The notes below the pieces were generated by a model. The model was not told the DNA's origin, ran no database searches, and saw only the letters and a list, made by a program, of their open reading frames with translations. A stretch of DNA of 64,000 nucleotides from assembly GCF_051668705.1 (NCBI RefSeq), contig NZ_CP196351.1, forward strand, positions 744,001 through 808,000. The letters run 5' to 3'. The translations under genes and the position numbers were made by a program. Each line of letters opens with the position of its first letter. Within the stretch, counting starts at the first letter, position 1. Shown here piece by piece: positions 25,920 through 35,277 of this stretch. Source of the DNA: Alterisphingorhabdus sp051668705. Its GTDB lineage: Bacteria > Pseudomonadota > Alphaproteobacteria > Sphingomonadales > Sphingomonadaceae.

Positions 25920-27773
25920 CTAATGAGCGCGTCCATCACCGTTAAATTGTAAATTGGCCAACCGGGCATATAGTCCATCCTCTGTGATCAGGCTGTCATG
26001 CGTGCCGGTTTGAACAATCTTCCCTTCATCCATGACGATGATACGATCTGCGCCCCTAATCGTTGCAAGACGATGGGCGATGACCAATGTTGTGCGGTTT
26101 TCCATCAGGCGGTCAAAAGCATCCTGAACAAGTTTTTCGCTCTCAGCGTCAAGAGCAGATGTTGCTTCATCCAATAACAGTATCGGAGCATTGCGCAGCA
26201 AAGCGCGTGCAATAGATATACGCTGGCGTTGGCCACCTGATAAACGCGTTCCGGCCTCTCCCAAATAGCTGTCTAATCCATTGGGCAATTCACGGATAAA
26301 GTCACCGGCATTGGCAGCGTCCGCGGCTTCCCAAATTTCCTCATCACTTGCGGCCCAATTGCCATAGCGCAGATTATCGCGCGCAGAGGCTGCAAAGAGC
26401 ACCGTGTCTTGCGGCACATAAGCCATGCGATCACGAATGTCAGCAGGGTCAGCAGAGGGCAGGGCAACACCATCTATGCGTATGCTGCCGCTCTGGGGGT
26501 CATAAAAGCGCTGCGCCAATTGAAAGATGGTTGATTTTCCAGCGCCTGATGGGCCCACAATAGCAATATTTTCACCTGGCGTAACGGTCAAATTAAAACC
26601 AGTGATCGCTTGAGTGTCAGGCCGTGTTGGATATGAAAAACCAACATTCTGAAAGGTCAATTGACCACGTGGCGGTTGCGGCAATGCGATGGGCTGTGCT
26701 GGCGGGGCAATGTCCGGCTGCGCAGACAGCAATTCATTCAACCGTTCTGATGCACCGGCAGCGCGGAGCAGATCGCCATAAACTTCTGTCAGGGCGCCAA
26801 ATGACCCTGCGACCAAAACACCGGTGAAGATAAAGGCAGCGATATCACCGCCCGACATCCGGCCTTCGACAACATCAACCGCGCCTTGCCACATGATGAA
26901 AGTGATAGCGCCAAATATCATGGCGATAATTACCATGGTCAAGATGGATCGAAGCATAATCCGCCGCTTGGCCGTGGCAAAAGTATTCTCTACAGCCAGA
27001 GAGAAACGATCATATTCACGCCCCTCTTGACCAAAGGCCTGCACAATTTTCATCGCACCCAAGGTTTCAACAATATTGCTGCCAACATCGGCCACACGGT
27101 CCTGACTGGTGCGCGACACATTTTGCAATTTGCGGCCAATGATGGTGATAGGAATGATGATGACCGGAATACCGATCAGCAGGTAAAGGGTAAGCTCCGG
27201 GGCGATGTAAAACAGATAAATTACGCCGCCTATGCCCACCACGACATTGCGCAAAGCCACTGATACTGTGGTGCCAACAATCTGCTCTACTATGGCGGTA
27301 TCTGCCGTCATACGTGAAGCGATTTCAGACGGGCGGTTTTCTTCAAAATATCCCGGTGACATGCGCAGCAAATTTTGCTGCACAGCCAGCCTGATATCGG
27401 CAACAACACGCTCCCCCAGCCATGACACAAAATAGAATCGAAAGGCCGTTGCTATGGCCAGGACCACAACAATCATCAGCAGATATTGGAAAAACGGAGC
27501 GATAGACCCTCCATCCTGACCCAAAGCAGCAAAACCATCATCGACAATTTTCTGCAACTGTCGTGGAATGGCCAAAGTCCCCATAGCGGCGAAAAGAAGC
27601 GCGATGCCTGCAAAGATGATTTGCCGCGGATACCGCATGGCATAGCTCATCAATAGTTTGAGATTGCCGATCTTTTTGGGCGAAGCCTTTGGGGCGTCTC
27701 TTAATTTTGTGGACACAGGGTCAGGTTTTTGCGCCGAGGCCGTGTCAGTTTCTGTAGGTTGCGTCTTGGACAT
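25920..27773 (-). CDS. ABC exporter, fused permease and ATPase (MsbA-like)
   Basis: A 617-residue half-transporter with an N-terminal six-helix membrane domain (about residues 40-330) and a C-terminal ATPase. Walker A is GPSGAGKST, the signature LSGGQRQR and Walker B ILLLDEATSALD; the H-loop follows in VIAHRLATI. It would homodimerise in the inner membrane and export a lipid, peptide or drug. The sequence alone does not decide between MsbA-type lipid flippase and multidrug exporter. The N-terminal 35 residues are a Thr/Pro/Lys-rich cytoplasmic extension. No adjacent gene suggests a substrate. Confidence 0.9.
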   Translation of the reverse strand: MSKTQPTETDTASAQKPDPVSTKLRDAPKASPKKIGNLKLLMSYAMRYPRQIIFAGIALLFAAMGTLAIPRQLQKIVDDGFAALGQDGGSIAPFFQYLLMIVVVLAIATAFRFYFVSWLGERVVADIRLAVQQNLLRMSPGYFEENRPSEIASRMTADTAIVEQIVGTTVSVALRNVVVGIGGVIYLFYIAPELTLYLLIGIPVIIIPITIIGRKLQNVSRTSQDRVADVGSNIVETLGAMKIVQAFGQEGREYDRFSLAVENTFATAKRRIMLRSILTMVIIAMIFGAITFIMWQGAVDVVEGRMSGGDIAAFIFTGVLVAGSFGALTEVYGDLLRAAGASERLNELLSAQPDIAPPAQPIALPQPPRGQLTFQNVGFSYPTRPDTQAITGFNLTVTPGENIAIVGPSGAGKSTIFQLAQRFYDPQSGSIRIDGVALPSADPADIRDRMAYVPQDTVLFAASARDNLRYGNWAASDEEIWEAADAANAGDFIRELPNGLDSYLGEAGTRLSGGQRQRISIARALLRNAPILLLDEATSALDAESEKLVQDAFDRLMENRTTLVIAHRLATIRGADRIIVMDEGKIVQTGTHDSLITEDGLYARLANLQFNGDGRAH

Positions 27774-28000
27774 GGCCGTTCGCTAGCAGTCTGACCAGAT
27801 TGTCTCAACCGAATAACAGCATTTTGCCTTTGTTAATTGGCGAAAGGGCTAGCTTGCCTTAGCGGTTGTCGAACTGGCAAAAGCGCAGTAACAGTCTATG
27901 CAAATATGATAACTTTCAAAACGAAACGCCAAAGCTCTTGGCTATAGCGATCCTTTGAATGCAGCGACTATAAAGATGGTTGCAAATAACAGGAATTCTC

Positions 28001-29239
28001 ATGCTTTACACCGCTTATGAAATGCAGCGCACATATTTGGCAGGGGCTAGTGCTTGGGCCAATATGGGGGCGCAGTTGCTCAATAACCCCAGCAATCCAT
28101 TTGCATATCTGGGCGGCGGGCCGATCATGGCTTCTGCGCTTGACGTATTTGCGCATGCAGCCGCGCCGCGTGGAAAGCCCGCTTTCGGTTTTGAACAAAT
28201 AGATATTGGTGATGAATGCTTTGCTGTTAGCGAAGAAATTGTGCTGCAAAAGCCTTTTGGTCAGTTGAAGCGCTTTGCTCATGCTGGTTTGCAAGAGGAT
28301 GCGCCGCGTCTGCTGATCGTTGCGCCTATGTCCGGCCATTTTGCAACCTTGTTACGCGGCACCGTATTGCGGATGCTGGAAAGTCATGAGGTTTATGTCA
28401 CCGATTGGCGTGATGCGCGGCAAGTCCCGACCAGTGAGGGCCAGTTCGATCTGGATGACTATATAGATTATCTGGTCACATATATGGAGCATATCGGCCT
28501 TGATGATACTGGGCGCGGCGCGCATATGTTGGCCGTATGCCAACCGTCAGTGCCATGTTTGGCGGCGGCCGCTCTTATGTCTGCGCAGCGCCACGAATGC
28601 CGTCCGCGCAGCCTGACGATGATGGGCGGGCCTATAGACACGCGCGAGGCACCAACTGCCGTCAACACTATGGCCATGCAACGCCCGCATAGCTGGTTCC
28701 AGCAAAATGCAATCGCCACGGTCCCTATACAATATCCCGGGGCAGGGCGGAAGGTCTATCCCGGCTTTATGCAACTGGCGGGCTTTATGTCGATGAACCT
28801 TGGCAACCATATGATGAGCCATTGGGAGATGTTCAAACATCTGGTGACCGGTGATGGCGAAAGTGCGGATTCCACCAAGACATTTTATGACGAATATCGC
28901 TCTGTCTGTGACATGACGGCTGAGTTTTACCTGCAAACTGTTGAGCATGTGTTCCAGAAGCATTCTCTGCCTAATGGCACGATGGAGCATCGCGGAACAT
29001 TGATTGACCTGACGGCTATTGATGATGTCGCTATCCTAGCCATTGAGGGCGAAAAAGACGATATTAGCGGCATTGGTCAGACCAAGGCGGCCTTAATGCT
29101 GACCACCAATCTGGATGATAGCAGGAAGCGCTATGAGCTGGTTCCTGATGTTGGCCATTATGGCATTTTCAACGGCAGCAAATGGCGCACTAAGATTGCC
29201 CCAGTGGTTGAAGAATGGATTAGTGCGCATAATGCGTAA
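28001..29239 (+). CDS. phaZ: Intracellular polyhydroxybutyrate depolymerase
   Basis: A 412-residue alpha/beta-hydrolase of the intracellular PHB depolymerase family, which degrades stored polyhydroxyalkanoate granules. The segment AVCQPSVPCLAA matches the nucleophile region of this family, where Cys replaces the usual lipase-box Ser. The N-terminal LYTAYEMQR start is also family-typical, and the catalytic His is probably that in VGHYGIFNGSKWR near the C-terminus. ATG 28001 has AGGA six bases upstream. No PHA synthase or phasin gene lies nearby in the window, so the storage genes must be elsewhere. It precedes a dipeptide epimerase gene by about 50 bases. Confidence 0.9.
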   Translation: MLYTAYEMQRTYLAGASAWANMGAQLLNNPSNPFAYLGGGPIMASALDVFAHAAAPRGKPAFGFEQIDIGDECFAVSEEIVLQKPFGQLKRFAHAGLQEDAPRLLIVAPMSGHFATLLRGTVLRMLESHEVYVTDWRDARQVPTSEGQFDLDDYIDYLVTYMEHIGLDDTGRGAHMLAVCQPSVPCLAAAALMSAQRHECRPRSLTMMGGPIDTREAPTAVNTMAMQRPHSWFQQNAIATVPIQYPGAGRKVYPGFMQLAGFMSMNLGNHMMSHWEMFKHLVTGDGESADSTKTFYDEYRSVCDMTAEFYLQTVEHVFQKHSLPNGTMEHRGTLIDLTAIDDVAILAIEGEKDDISGIGQTKAALMLTTNLDDSRKRYELVPDVGHYGIFNGSKWRTKIAPVVEEWISAHNA

Positions 29240-29291
29240 AATTGCCATTCAGCCCATTGTTTTCAGAGATATTATTGCTTAGGTCGGCCTT

Positions 29292-30257
29292 ATGATTACA
29301 TTGAAATCCGCTAGCGTAGAGCGCTTCACATTGGCGCAGCCCTATATCATGGCACGAGGTGCCAAGACCGATGTTGATGTCGTGGTCTGTGAAGTCACCG
29401 ACGGCACATATGTCGGTCGCGGTGAGGGAACACCCATTTATTTTGAAGGCGAGACCGCGGAACTTTGCGTCGACGCTATTGAGATGCGGGCTAAGCAGAA
29501 CAAGCCTATCAGCCGGGAAAATCTTCTCGAAACTATGATGGAAGGCGCTGCCCGAAACGCATTTGATTGCGCATTATGGGATCTGGAAAGCAAAGCGACT
29601 GGTAAGGCGGTTTGGGAACTGGCAGGGCTGAAAGCGCCGCAACCTATGGTTACGGCTTATCCAATATCGTTGGATACACCGGAGGCCATGCATGATGCGG
29701 CACAAAAGGCCGCCGCTAAAGGCTTTACTCTGCTCAAAGTGATGCTGGATGCCAGCGACATTATGACGCGTGTCGCAGCAGTGCGTGCTGCCGCACCTGA
29801 TGCCAGAATGATTGTTGATGCCAATGAAAGTTGGGAAGAGCTGGATATTTTGAGCATGGCTATGGGCATGCAGCAATATGGTGTTGAGCTTATCGAACAG
29901 CCTGTTTCTGCCGGTTTTGAAGATGAGCTTATGGGTGTTGAAAGCCCTGTGCCGTTTTGCGCAGATGAAAGCTGCCATACATCGGAGGATCTTGACCGCG
30001 TGGAAGATTGCTTTGGTGCGATCAATATCAATCTCGATAAGACAGGCGGTCTGACTGAGGCCTTGTCACTGGCAGAAAAAGCGCGGATGCGTGACATTCA
30101 TGTGATGGCTGGCTCAATGCTTTGCACCAGCCTGGGTGTTGCGCCGGCATTAGTGCTGGCGCAAAAGGCCAATTGGGTTGACCTTTCACAGCCCGCTTTG
30201 CTGAAAAAAGACCGTAAAGACGCCGCGACCTATGAAGGCGGCATGGTGCATTTCTGA
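29292..30257 (+). CDS. Dipeptide epimerase, enolase superfamily
   Basis: A 321-residue enolase-superfamily enzyme of the muconate-lactonizing subgroup. The catalytic Lys pair is in TLLKVML (second beta strand) and NLDKTGG (C-terminal side of the barrel). Metal ligands lie in VDANESW, IEQPV and CADESCH. These features fit L-Ala-D/L-Glu epimerases (YcjG/YkfB type), which act in recycling of murein peptides; the exact dipeptide is not determinable. It follows phaZ on the same strand by 52 bases. A terminator hairpin at 30265-30300 ends the transcript. Confidence 0.87.
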   Translation: MITLKSASVERFTLAQPYIMARGAKTDVDVVVCEVTDGTYVGRGEGTPIYFEGETAELCVDAIEMRAKQNKPISRENLLETMMEGAARNAFDCALWDLESKATGKAVWELAGLKAPQPMVTAYPISLDTPEAMHDAAQKAAAKGFTLLKVMLDASDIMTRVAAVRAAAPDARMIVDANESWEELDILSMAMGMQQYGVELIEQPVSAGFEDELMGVESPVPFCADESCHTSEDLDRVEDCFGAININLDKTGGLTEALSLAEKARMRDIHVMAGSMLCTSLGVAPALVLAQKANWVDLSQPALLKKDRKDAATYEGGMVHF

Positions 30258-30264
30258 TAAAGTC

Positions 30265-30300
30265 AGGCAGCCATGCGCATAGTGCGTCTGACTGCCTTTT
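30265..30300. terminator. Bidirectional terminator between epimerase and ABM genes
   Basis: An imperfect stem-loop pairs AGGCAG (30265-30270) with CTGCCT (30292-30297), with an inner CGCA/TGCG stem, and runs into TTTT on the plus strand. It lies between two convergent genes. Confidence 0.65.
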
Positions 30301-30327
30301 AGCATTTGATTAAATGGGTGGGGGCGC

Positions 30328-30618
30328 TCAAACGCCTTTCAGAACCTCTATGTGCGGCGGGGCAGCGAGTAGCTCTGCGAGCTTACCGCCAGCTGCGATA
30401 AAATGCGGCGTATCGCGATGCGCTGCTAGAGCGGCCTCATCACTATAGCATTCGAGCACTTTATATTGCTGGGCATCATCGCTGGTCTGAAACAACGAGT
30501 AAAAAACATTACCAGGTTCATCATCGCGAACAGCTTTTGCCAATGTAGCGAATGCGGTTTCAAATTCGGCATTCTTACCGTCTGCAACGGTTAATGTTGC
30601 GATCACCCCAATGGTCAT
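30328..30618 (-). CDS. Antibiotic biosynthesis monooxygenase (ABM) domain protein
   Basis: A 96-residue single-domain protein of the dimeric alpha/beta-barrel ABM family, related to YgiN-type quinol monooxygenases. Typical features are the start IGVIATLTVADGKNAEFE, the NVFYSLFQ strand and YKVLECYSDEAALAAHRDTPHF. Members oxidise quinols or act as small cofactor-free oxygenases in the cytoplasm. AAGGAAAAG lies before the ATG at 30618. It sits downstream of the thiolase gene, beyond the 62-bp repeats. The specific substrate is unknown. Confidence 0.87.
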   Translation of the reverse strand: MTIGVIATLTVADGKNAEFETAFATLAKAVRDDEPGNVFYSLFQTSDDAQQYKVLECYSDEAALAAHRDTPHFIAAGGKLAELLAAPPHIEVLKGV

Positions 30619-30683
30619 AATCTTTTCCTTAAAGTTGCCATGCGCATGGCAGATAGGTTGCTGTCCCGCGCATGGCTATCGCT

Positions 30684-30855
30684 TATAAAATTTCGAAAAG
30701 CCCGGCGGCGCCCATACCGCCGCCGACGCACCCCGAGCGGGTTATTATAGGACTTCGAAAAGCTCGGCGGCGCCCATACCGCCGCCGACGCACCCCGGGC
30801 GGTTTACTATAGGACTTCGAAAAGCCCGGCGGCGCCCATACCGCCGCCGACGCAC
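30684..30855 (-). repeat. 62-bp tandem repeat of the thiolase 3' end (three copies)
   Basis: Three near-identical units with period 62 start at 30692, 30754 and 30816; the third is partial and is the genuine C-terminal coding end of the thiolase. Each unit encodes a version of VGGGMGAAGLFEVL plus a stop on the minus strand. Because 62 is not a multiple of 3, the copies lie in different frames. Each also contains GGCGGCG...CGCCGCC, able to form a hairpin. The distal unit ends FEIL instead of FEVL, and the middle unit has Glu for Gly in AAELF. Confidence 0.93.
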
Positions 30856-31985
30856 ATAGTGACCACAACATACTTCGCGCCGCGGCGTTTGCCTTCTATC
30901 AATGCATGGCCGGTGCAGCGTGCGCCTGTCATGCCATAAGGGTGGCCGATAGAGATAGAACCACCATTAACATTGAGCAGTTCATCAGGAATGCCCAGCT
31001 TATCGCGGCAATAAAGTACCTGCACCGCAAAGGCTTCATTTAGCTCCCACAAATCAATGTCACTGACTTTAAGGTTAAACCGTTCAAGCAACTTAGGAAT
31101 GGCATAAACCGGACCGATGCCCATTTCATCTGGTTTTGTGCCTGCGACAGCCATACCGATATAGCGGCCAAGTGGCGCAAGTCCTCGTTTCTCTGCGACT
31201 TTCGCTTCCATCAAAATGCTGGCAGAAGATCCGTCAGAAAGCTGACTTGCATTACCAGCCGTGATGGTTTTGTCAGGGCCAAGTACTGGTTTCAAGCCTT
31301 GCAAACCTTCCAAGGTAGTGGATGGGCGGTTGCCTTCATCTTTGGTGATGGTAACCTCTTTTTGTGAGACTTCTTTGGTTTCCTTATCCATCACGTTCAT
31401 TATGGTTGTGACAGGAACAATCTCATCGTCAAAACGGCCTGCTTCTTGTGCAGCTGCGGTCCGTTGTTGTGACTGAAGGCCATAGGCATCCATTGCATCA
31501 CGGCTTATGGAATAACGGTCGGCAACAACCTCTGCTGTTTCTAGCATCGACATGTATATATCATTATGCATAGCCACTAGCTCACGATCGGGTGCAATGC
31601 GCATTTCCGGCGTTTGCACTAGAGAGATTGATTCTTGTCCTCCAGCAGCGACAATATCCATGCGATCAGTGATGATCTGCTTGGCGGCTGTCGCGATGGA
31701 CATCAGGCCAGATGAACATTGACGGTCCAAAGTCATGCCGCCAACCGATATAGGCAGACCAGAGCGCAGCGCGACATTGCGTGCCAGATTGCCGCCTTGT
31801 GTGCCCTGTTGCAGCGCGCTGCCCCAGACGCAATCATCAATCTCGCCGCCTTCTAGGCCAGCGCGCTCAACTGCTGCTTTCAGGGAAAAACTGCCCAGAG
31901 TTGGGCCTGCTGTGTTGTTAAAGCCGCCGCGATAGGCTTTGCCGATCGGTGTACGGGCGGTGGAAACGATGACTGCATCACGCAT
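30807..31985 (-). CDS. Acetyl-CoA C-acyltransferase (thiolase)
   Basis: A 392-residue thiolase that cleaves or forms 3-ketoacyl-CoA. Cys90 in LDRQCSSG is the acyl-accepting nucleophile; the catalytic His is in GGSISIGHPYGMTGA and the second Cys in VVTMCVGGGMG. The length matches the family. Its last 14 codons are repeated twice more downstream in other frames (see the 62-bp repeat), but the gene itself is intact and ends at TAG. It is probably part of fatty acid beta-oxidation or PHB-related metabolism. A MaoC hydratase gene lies about 105 bases upstream on the same strand. Confidence 0.93.
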   Translation of the reverse strand: MRDAVIVSTARTPIGKAYRGGFNNTAGPTLGSFSLKAAVERAGLEGGEIDDCVWGSALQQGTQGGNLARNVALRSGLPISVGGMTLDRQCSSGLMSIATAAKQIITDRMDIVAAGGQESISLVQTPEMRIAPDRELVAMHNDIYMSMLETAEVVADRYSISRDAMDAYGLQSQQRTAAAQEAGRFDDEIVPVTTIMNVMDKETKEVSQKEVTITKDEGNRPSTTLEGLQGLKPVLGPDKTITAGNASQLSDGSSASILMEAKVAEKRGLAPLGRYIGMAVAGTKPDEMGIGPVYAIPKLLERFNLKVSDIDLWELNEAFAVQVLYCRDKLGIPDELLNVNGGSISIGHPYGMTGARCTGHALIEGKRRGAKYVVVTMCVGGGMGAAGLFEVL

Positions 31986-32090
31986 ATTGGGGGTGTCCTT
32001 TACGGCTATTTGGGGGTTTTATAAAATTTAATGCACGCGCTTATATACTTAGCCAATTAACGGCCAGCATGGGTTTGGCGCATTGGTGTA

Positions 32091-32549
32091 TTAGACGAAA
32101 AACTGACTGATCCATTCAGCGATCAATGCCGGCTTTGCTTCGCCTTCAATTTCAACGCTGAACTCCAGTGTTTGCTGCCACTGGCCGGGGCGTTTTTCTT
32201 CCAGATCCAGCAATGTGAAGTGGCCGCGCACGCGCTTGCCAGAGCGAACTGGAGTAAGAAAACGGGTTTTGTTGCCGCCATAGTTGACGCCCATTTTCAC
32301 GCCTTCGACGCGCGGGCAATCTGATTTTGCCATCATTACGGGAAAGAGTGACAGGCTGAGAAAGCCATGTGCGATGGTGCCGCCAAAAGGGGTCAGTTTC
32401 GCTTTTTCTTCGTCGATATGGATAAACTGATGATCGCCTGTGGCATCAGCAAATTTGTTGATCATCTCCTGATCGACCAAAATCCACTCCGAAGAGCCGA
32501 GTTTCTCGCCCTTCATTTCCAACATTTGTTGCGGCGTTACAGTGCTCAT
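32091..32549 (-). CDS. MaoC-like (R)-specific enoyl-CoA hydratase
   Basis: A 152-residue hot-dog-fold protein of the MaoC/PhaJ family. The hydratase motif is visible as the ATGDHQFIHIDEEKA segment (catalytic Asp/His) followed by FGGTIAHGFLSLSL. Such enzymes hydrate trans-2-enoyl-CoA to (R)-3-hydroxyacyl-CoA. This links beta-oxidation to PHA monomers, which fits the nearby thiolase and PHB depolymerase, though the physiological role is inferred. ATG 32549 has AGGAGAG upstream; an upstream in-frame start 23 codons earlier lacks family similarity. Both this gene and the thiolase are on the minus strand. Confidence 0.9.
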   Translation of the reverse strand: MSTVTPQQMLEMKGEKLGSSEWILVDQEMINKFADATGDHQFIHIDEEKAKLTPFGGTIAHGFLSLSLFPVMMAKSDCPRVEGVKMGVNYGGNKTRFLTPVRSGKRVRGHFTLLDLEEKRPGQWQQTLEFSVEIEGEAKPALIAEWISQFFV

Positions 32550-32678
32550 CGCAGTCTCTCCTGAAAGTGATTTTATAATATTTTCTATATCTCTGCCGCA
32601 CTCGCGGCCAAGGCGCAAGGTTGGGCAGTGAATTTTTTCAGCAGTTGCGGTCGCCTAAGAAATCGCCGCTACGGCATG

Positions 32679-33851
32679 CTAATGGTCAGGCGCAATGGTA
32701 AAACCATCCTTGGGGTAGGGCATAATCATTTTGCCATCTGGCGCTGCTGTAAAAGTGGTTTGAGTCGGATAGGCAAATTCTAGGCCTTCATCATTGAAAC
32801 GCTGCAATATAGCCAAACCGATCTGGTGGCGCTTATTGTAAACAACTTCATAATCACTGCTCATTATATCAAAATCCAGCTCAAAATTTATCGAGCTATC
32901 GCCAAAGCCGACAAAACCTGAACGGATAAACTTGCCATCATGTTCTTCGATAATTTCCCGCAGGAAATCTGGAATGCGAGCTGCTTGTTTGGGGTCAGTC
33001 TGATATATCACCCCGATGCCATAGCGGGTACGGCGACGGTCCAGCCTTGTGTAATTGATAATTTCCTTATCGAGCAAATTACTGTTGGAAATGATGACTT
33101 CCTCACCAAATACGGACCGGAGCCGCGTAGATTTCAAGCCAATTTTCTCAACTGTAGCGACGGTATTGTCATAAGATATGGTTTCGCCATTTTGAAAAGG
33201 TTTATCAAAAATGATTGAGAGAGCTGCAAAAAGCTCTTCAAAAATACCTTGAGCAGCCAGACCGATGGCAATGCCGCCAATGCCCAATCCGGCAACCAAC
33301 CCCGTGACATCAACGCCGAGATTGGCCAATATCATGATCGTAGCGATGGCAAAAACGGCAACGGAAACAATCACGCGGATTAGCGCCAGTGCATTGGTCA
33401 GCGTTTCACTGACCTCCCCGCTTTCGTTGCTGGCTCGTTTTTCGATGAACCCCAATATGATCTCTCTGATCCAGATAGCCCCTTGCAAGACAGCGGCTAT
33501 GGTGAAGAGAAATATAATGATGTTGTTAATTGCTTCAGGTGTATTTACCGCACCGGTGACAGCTTTTATCGATACCAGCATTAGGAAGAAGCTGTTGGTT
33601 TTGCCCAAAGTGCGTGTGACGATGGTCGTAATTGCCAGCCGATCCGACTGTTTTTGGGCGTAGCCTCTAATCCGATTGCGCGCAAAGAGCAGAACCGCAA
33701 ATATGATGGCGCCGATCGCAAAAGCGATGGCAACCTCTACGCTATGGCTTTCTAACCATGTCCAAATATCACGCGATAACGTCGAAAATGAGCTTAACGA
33801 CTCTGATATTTCGGGAAGGGTCGATGTTTGCGCACTGAATATATATTTCAT
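32679..33851 (-). CDS. Mechanosensitive ion channel, MscS family
   Basis: A 390-residue protein with about four N-terminal membrane segments (residues 35-190), then the pore-lining helix and beta domain of MscS. The pore region GLGIGGIAIGLAAQGIFEELFAAL is a Gly/Ala-rich TM3, and the following FDKPFQNGETI, VEKIGLKSTRLR and NSNLLDKEIINYTR elements match the MscS beta domain. It would open on membrane tension during osmotic downshift. It is larger than E. coli MscS (286 residues), owing to extra N-terminal helices. It stands alone between the MaoC hydratase and the glycan ligase gene. Confidence 0.92.
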   Translation of the reverse strand: MKYIFSAQTSTLPEISESLSSFSTLSRDIWTWLESHSVEVAIAFAIGAIIFAVLLFARNRIRGYAQKQSDRLAITTIVTRTLGKTNSFFLMLVSIKAVTGAVNTPEAINNIIIFLFTIAAVLQGAIWIREIILGFIEKRASNESGEVSETLTNALALIRVIVSVAVFAIATIMILANLGVDVTGLVAGLGIGGIAIGLAAQGIFEELFAALSIIFDKPFQNGETISYDNTVATVEKIGLKSTRLRSVFGEEVIISNSNLLDKEIINYTRLDRRRTRYGIGVIYQTDPKQAARIPDFLREIIEEHDGKFIRSGFVGFGDSSINFELDFDIMSSDYEVVYNKRHQIGLAILQRFNDEGLEFAYPTQTTFTAAPDGKMIMPYPKDGFTIAPDH

Positions 33852-33894
33852 CGCCAGAACCTAGTGATGATATTTGCGCCTTCAAGCCGTTTTA

Positions 33895-35259
33895 CTAACT
33901 TATGTCGCCTTTAACGTTCTTGGCGCGAACTTGGAGAGTCTTGAACGCTGACTCTGAACGCCGACGGGCAAGATAGGTGTCGAGCCCAATCTGCATGGCG
34001 ATCAACATATAGATGAACGGTTGATAGGCGATGCCGACAAAGCCAGAACCAACCATATAGATGATCTGACCATTTTGCAGGGCTAACGCAAAGGGCGCGA
34101 CCCATTCCTCGCCCGCCTTATGGTTCTTATCATAGCGTTTACGGACCACTTCCATTCGCCATATGCCGCCCAGATGGATGAGTAGCCATAACGTAAGGCC
34201 CGGATAACCCTGCTCCCCCAACATCTCGAAATAGCTGCTATGATAGGCTCTGCCGCGCTCAACATAATCCTGTGTTTCGATAGTTGTGCCGCCGGCTGTC
34301 TCTGTCGTGATCACCTTGCTGGCGTTAATCTCATTGGAGCGATAGGCTTCAAAACCGCCACCCAAAGGTTTGTTTTTCACATAATCAATGGTCCAATACC
34401 ATACGGCCACCCTTGTGCTGGCTGACTGGTCCGCCTGATATTCAAAGATGGTGGCCATACGGTCGGTATAGCTGGACGGCAAAAGCGGCAGCGATAATAT
34501 GCCCAAAGCAACAGCCGCACCTGCATAAACAAAGCGGTAGCGGTTAAATCGCAACTGCAAAATCGCCAGCGCCGCGATGCAAAGCAACCCTGTGCGCGCT
34601 TGAGTGCCTATAGGGATGAGCAGGCATGCTGCTATCAAAAAGACGGTAAAGGCCTTTACTCTGATATCGGGTTTGAAAACGGTGCCATGTTTGCCAAGCC
34701 ACAGGACAAGCGGGATGATACAAATAGATACGCAAGATATAATCGACCCTTCATACAGGCCGCTATTATCATCAATCAACAATTGCAGAACGCCATAGCC
34801 GCCGCCTGAGAGGACGGTTTTTATGCCGCCAGTGATAATCAATGTGGCAACACTCAACACCATGATAAGCGCAAGTGCTTCAAGCCGCGTTTTGGTGCGC
34901 AATGTCAGGGGCAGGAAGGTCGCAAAGACGAGAGCTTTCCATACCCAATTCCATTTTTCTGCTGATTCTGCGGGATAATCTGCAACGCTGGTCGTATACC
35001 CACAATAGATGAGTAGCAGAACGATCAGGACTTGCCTCCCGGAAAAGCGGCTGTCTTTCTTATCGTCTGCTATCAAATAGCCGCCAACCGCAAGACCGAA
35101 CATTATCAGCGATATTGGGATGGAATTGAGCAGATAATAGCTCATCCGTTGCGGCGCGATAATGTCTACATAGGCATAGGCCATGATGAACAAAAAGGGT
35201 CGCTTTAACCCAGCGAGCAAGAAGATTCCCAAAAAAGCAATGAAGAACAGATCGCGCAT
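33895..35259 (-). CDS. O-glycosylation ligase/Wzy-like, exosortase A-associated
   Basis: A 454-residue polytopic membrane protein with 10 or more hydrophobic segments and the O-antigen ligase/Wzy_C-type periplasmic loop (YHSSYFEMLGEQGYPG). The N-terminal RPFLFIMAYAYVDIIAPQRMSYYLLNSIP region is that of the putative O-glycosylation ligases found with exosortase A systems. The predicted job is transfer or polymerisation of glycan in exopolysaccharide or protein O-glycosylation. The exosortase itself and the rest of the EPS cluster are absent from the window. A divergent exosortase-associated glycosyltransferase lies about 280 bases away. Confidence 0.82.
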   Translation of the reverse strand: MRDLFFIAFLGIFLLAGLKRPFLFIMAYAYVDIIAPQRMSYYLLNSIPISLIMFGLAVGGYLIADDKKDSRFSGRQVLIVLLLIYCGYTTSVADYPAESAEKWNWVWKALVFATFLPLTLRTKTRLEALALIMVLSVATLIITGGIKTVLSGGGYGVLQLLIDDNSGLYEGSIISCVSICIIPLVLWLGKHGTVFKPDIRVKAFTVFLIAACLLIPIGTQARTGLLCIAALAILQLRFNRYRFVYAGAAVALGILSLPLLPSSYTDRMATIFEYQADQSASTRVAVWYWTIDYVKNKPLGGGFEAYRSNEINASKVITTETAGGTTIETQDYVERGRAYHSSYFEMLGEQGYPGLTLWLLIHLGGIWRMEVVRKRYDKNHKAGEEWVAPFALALQNGQIIYMVGSGFVGIAYQPFIYMLIAMQIGLDTYLARRRSESAFKTLQVRAKNVKGDIS

Positions 35260-35277
35260 CTAGCTTATAATCCGCCT

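Noticed and set aside
30684..30855. Possible CRISPR-like array
   Set aside because: Units are contiguous coding duplicates without spacers and no cas genes are present.
30683..30871. A 62-codon frame across the thiolase repeats on the minus strand
   Set aside because: It is the repeated thiolase 3' end read in other frames; composition (Arg/Ala-rich) is an artefact of GC-rich repeats.
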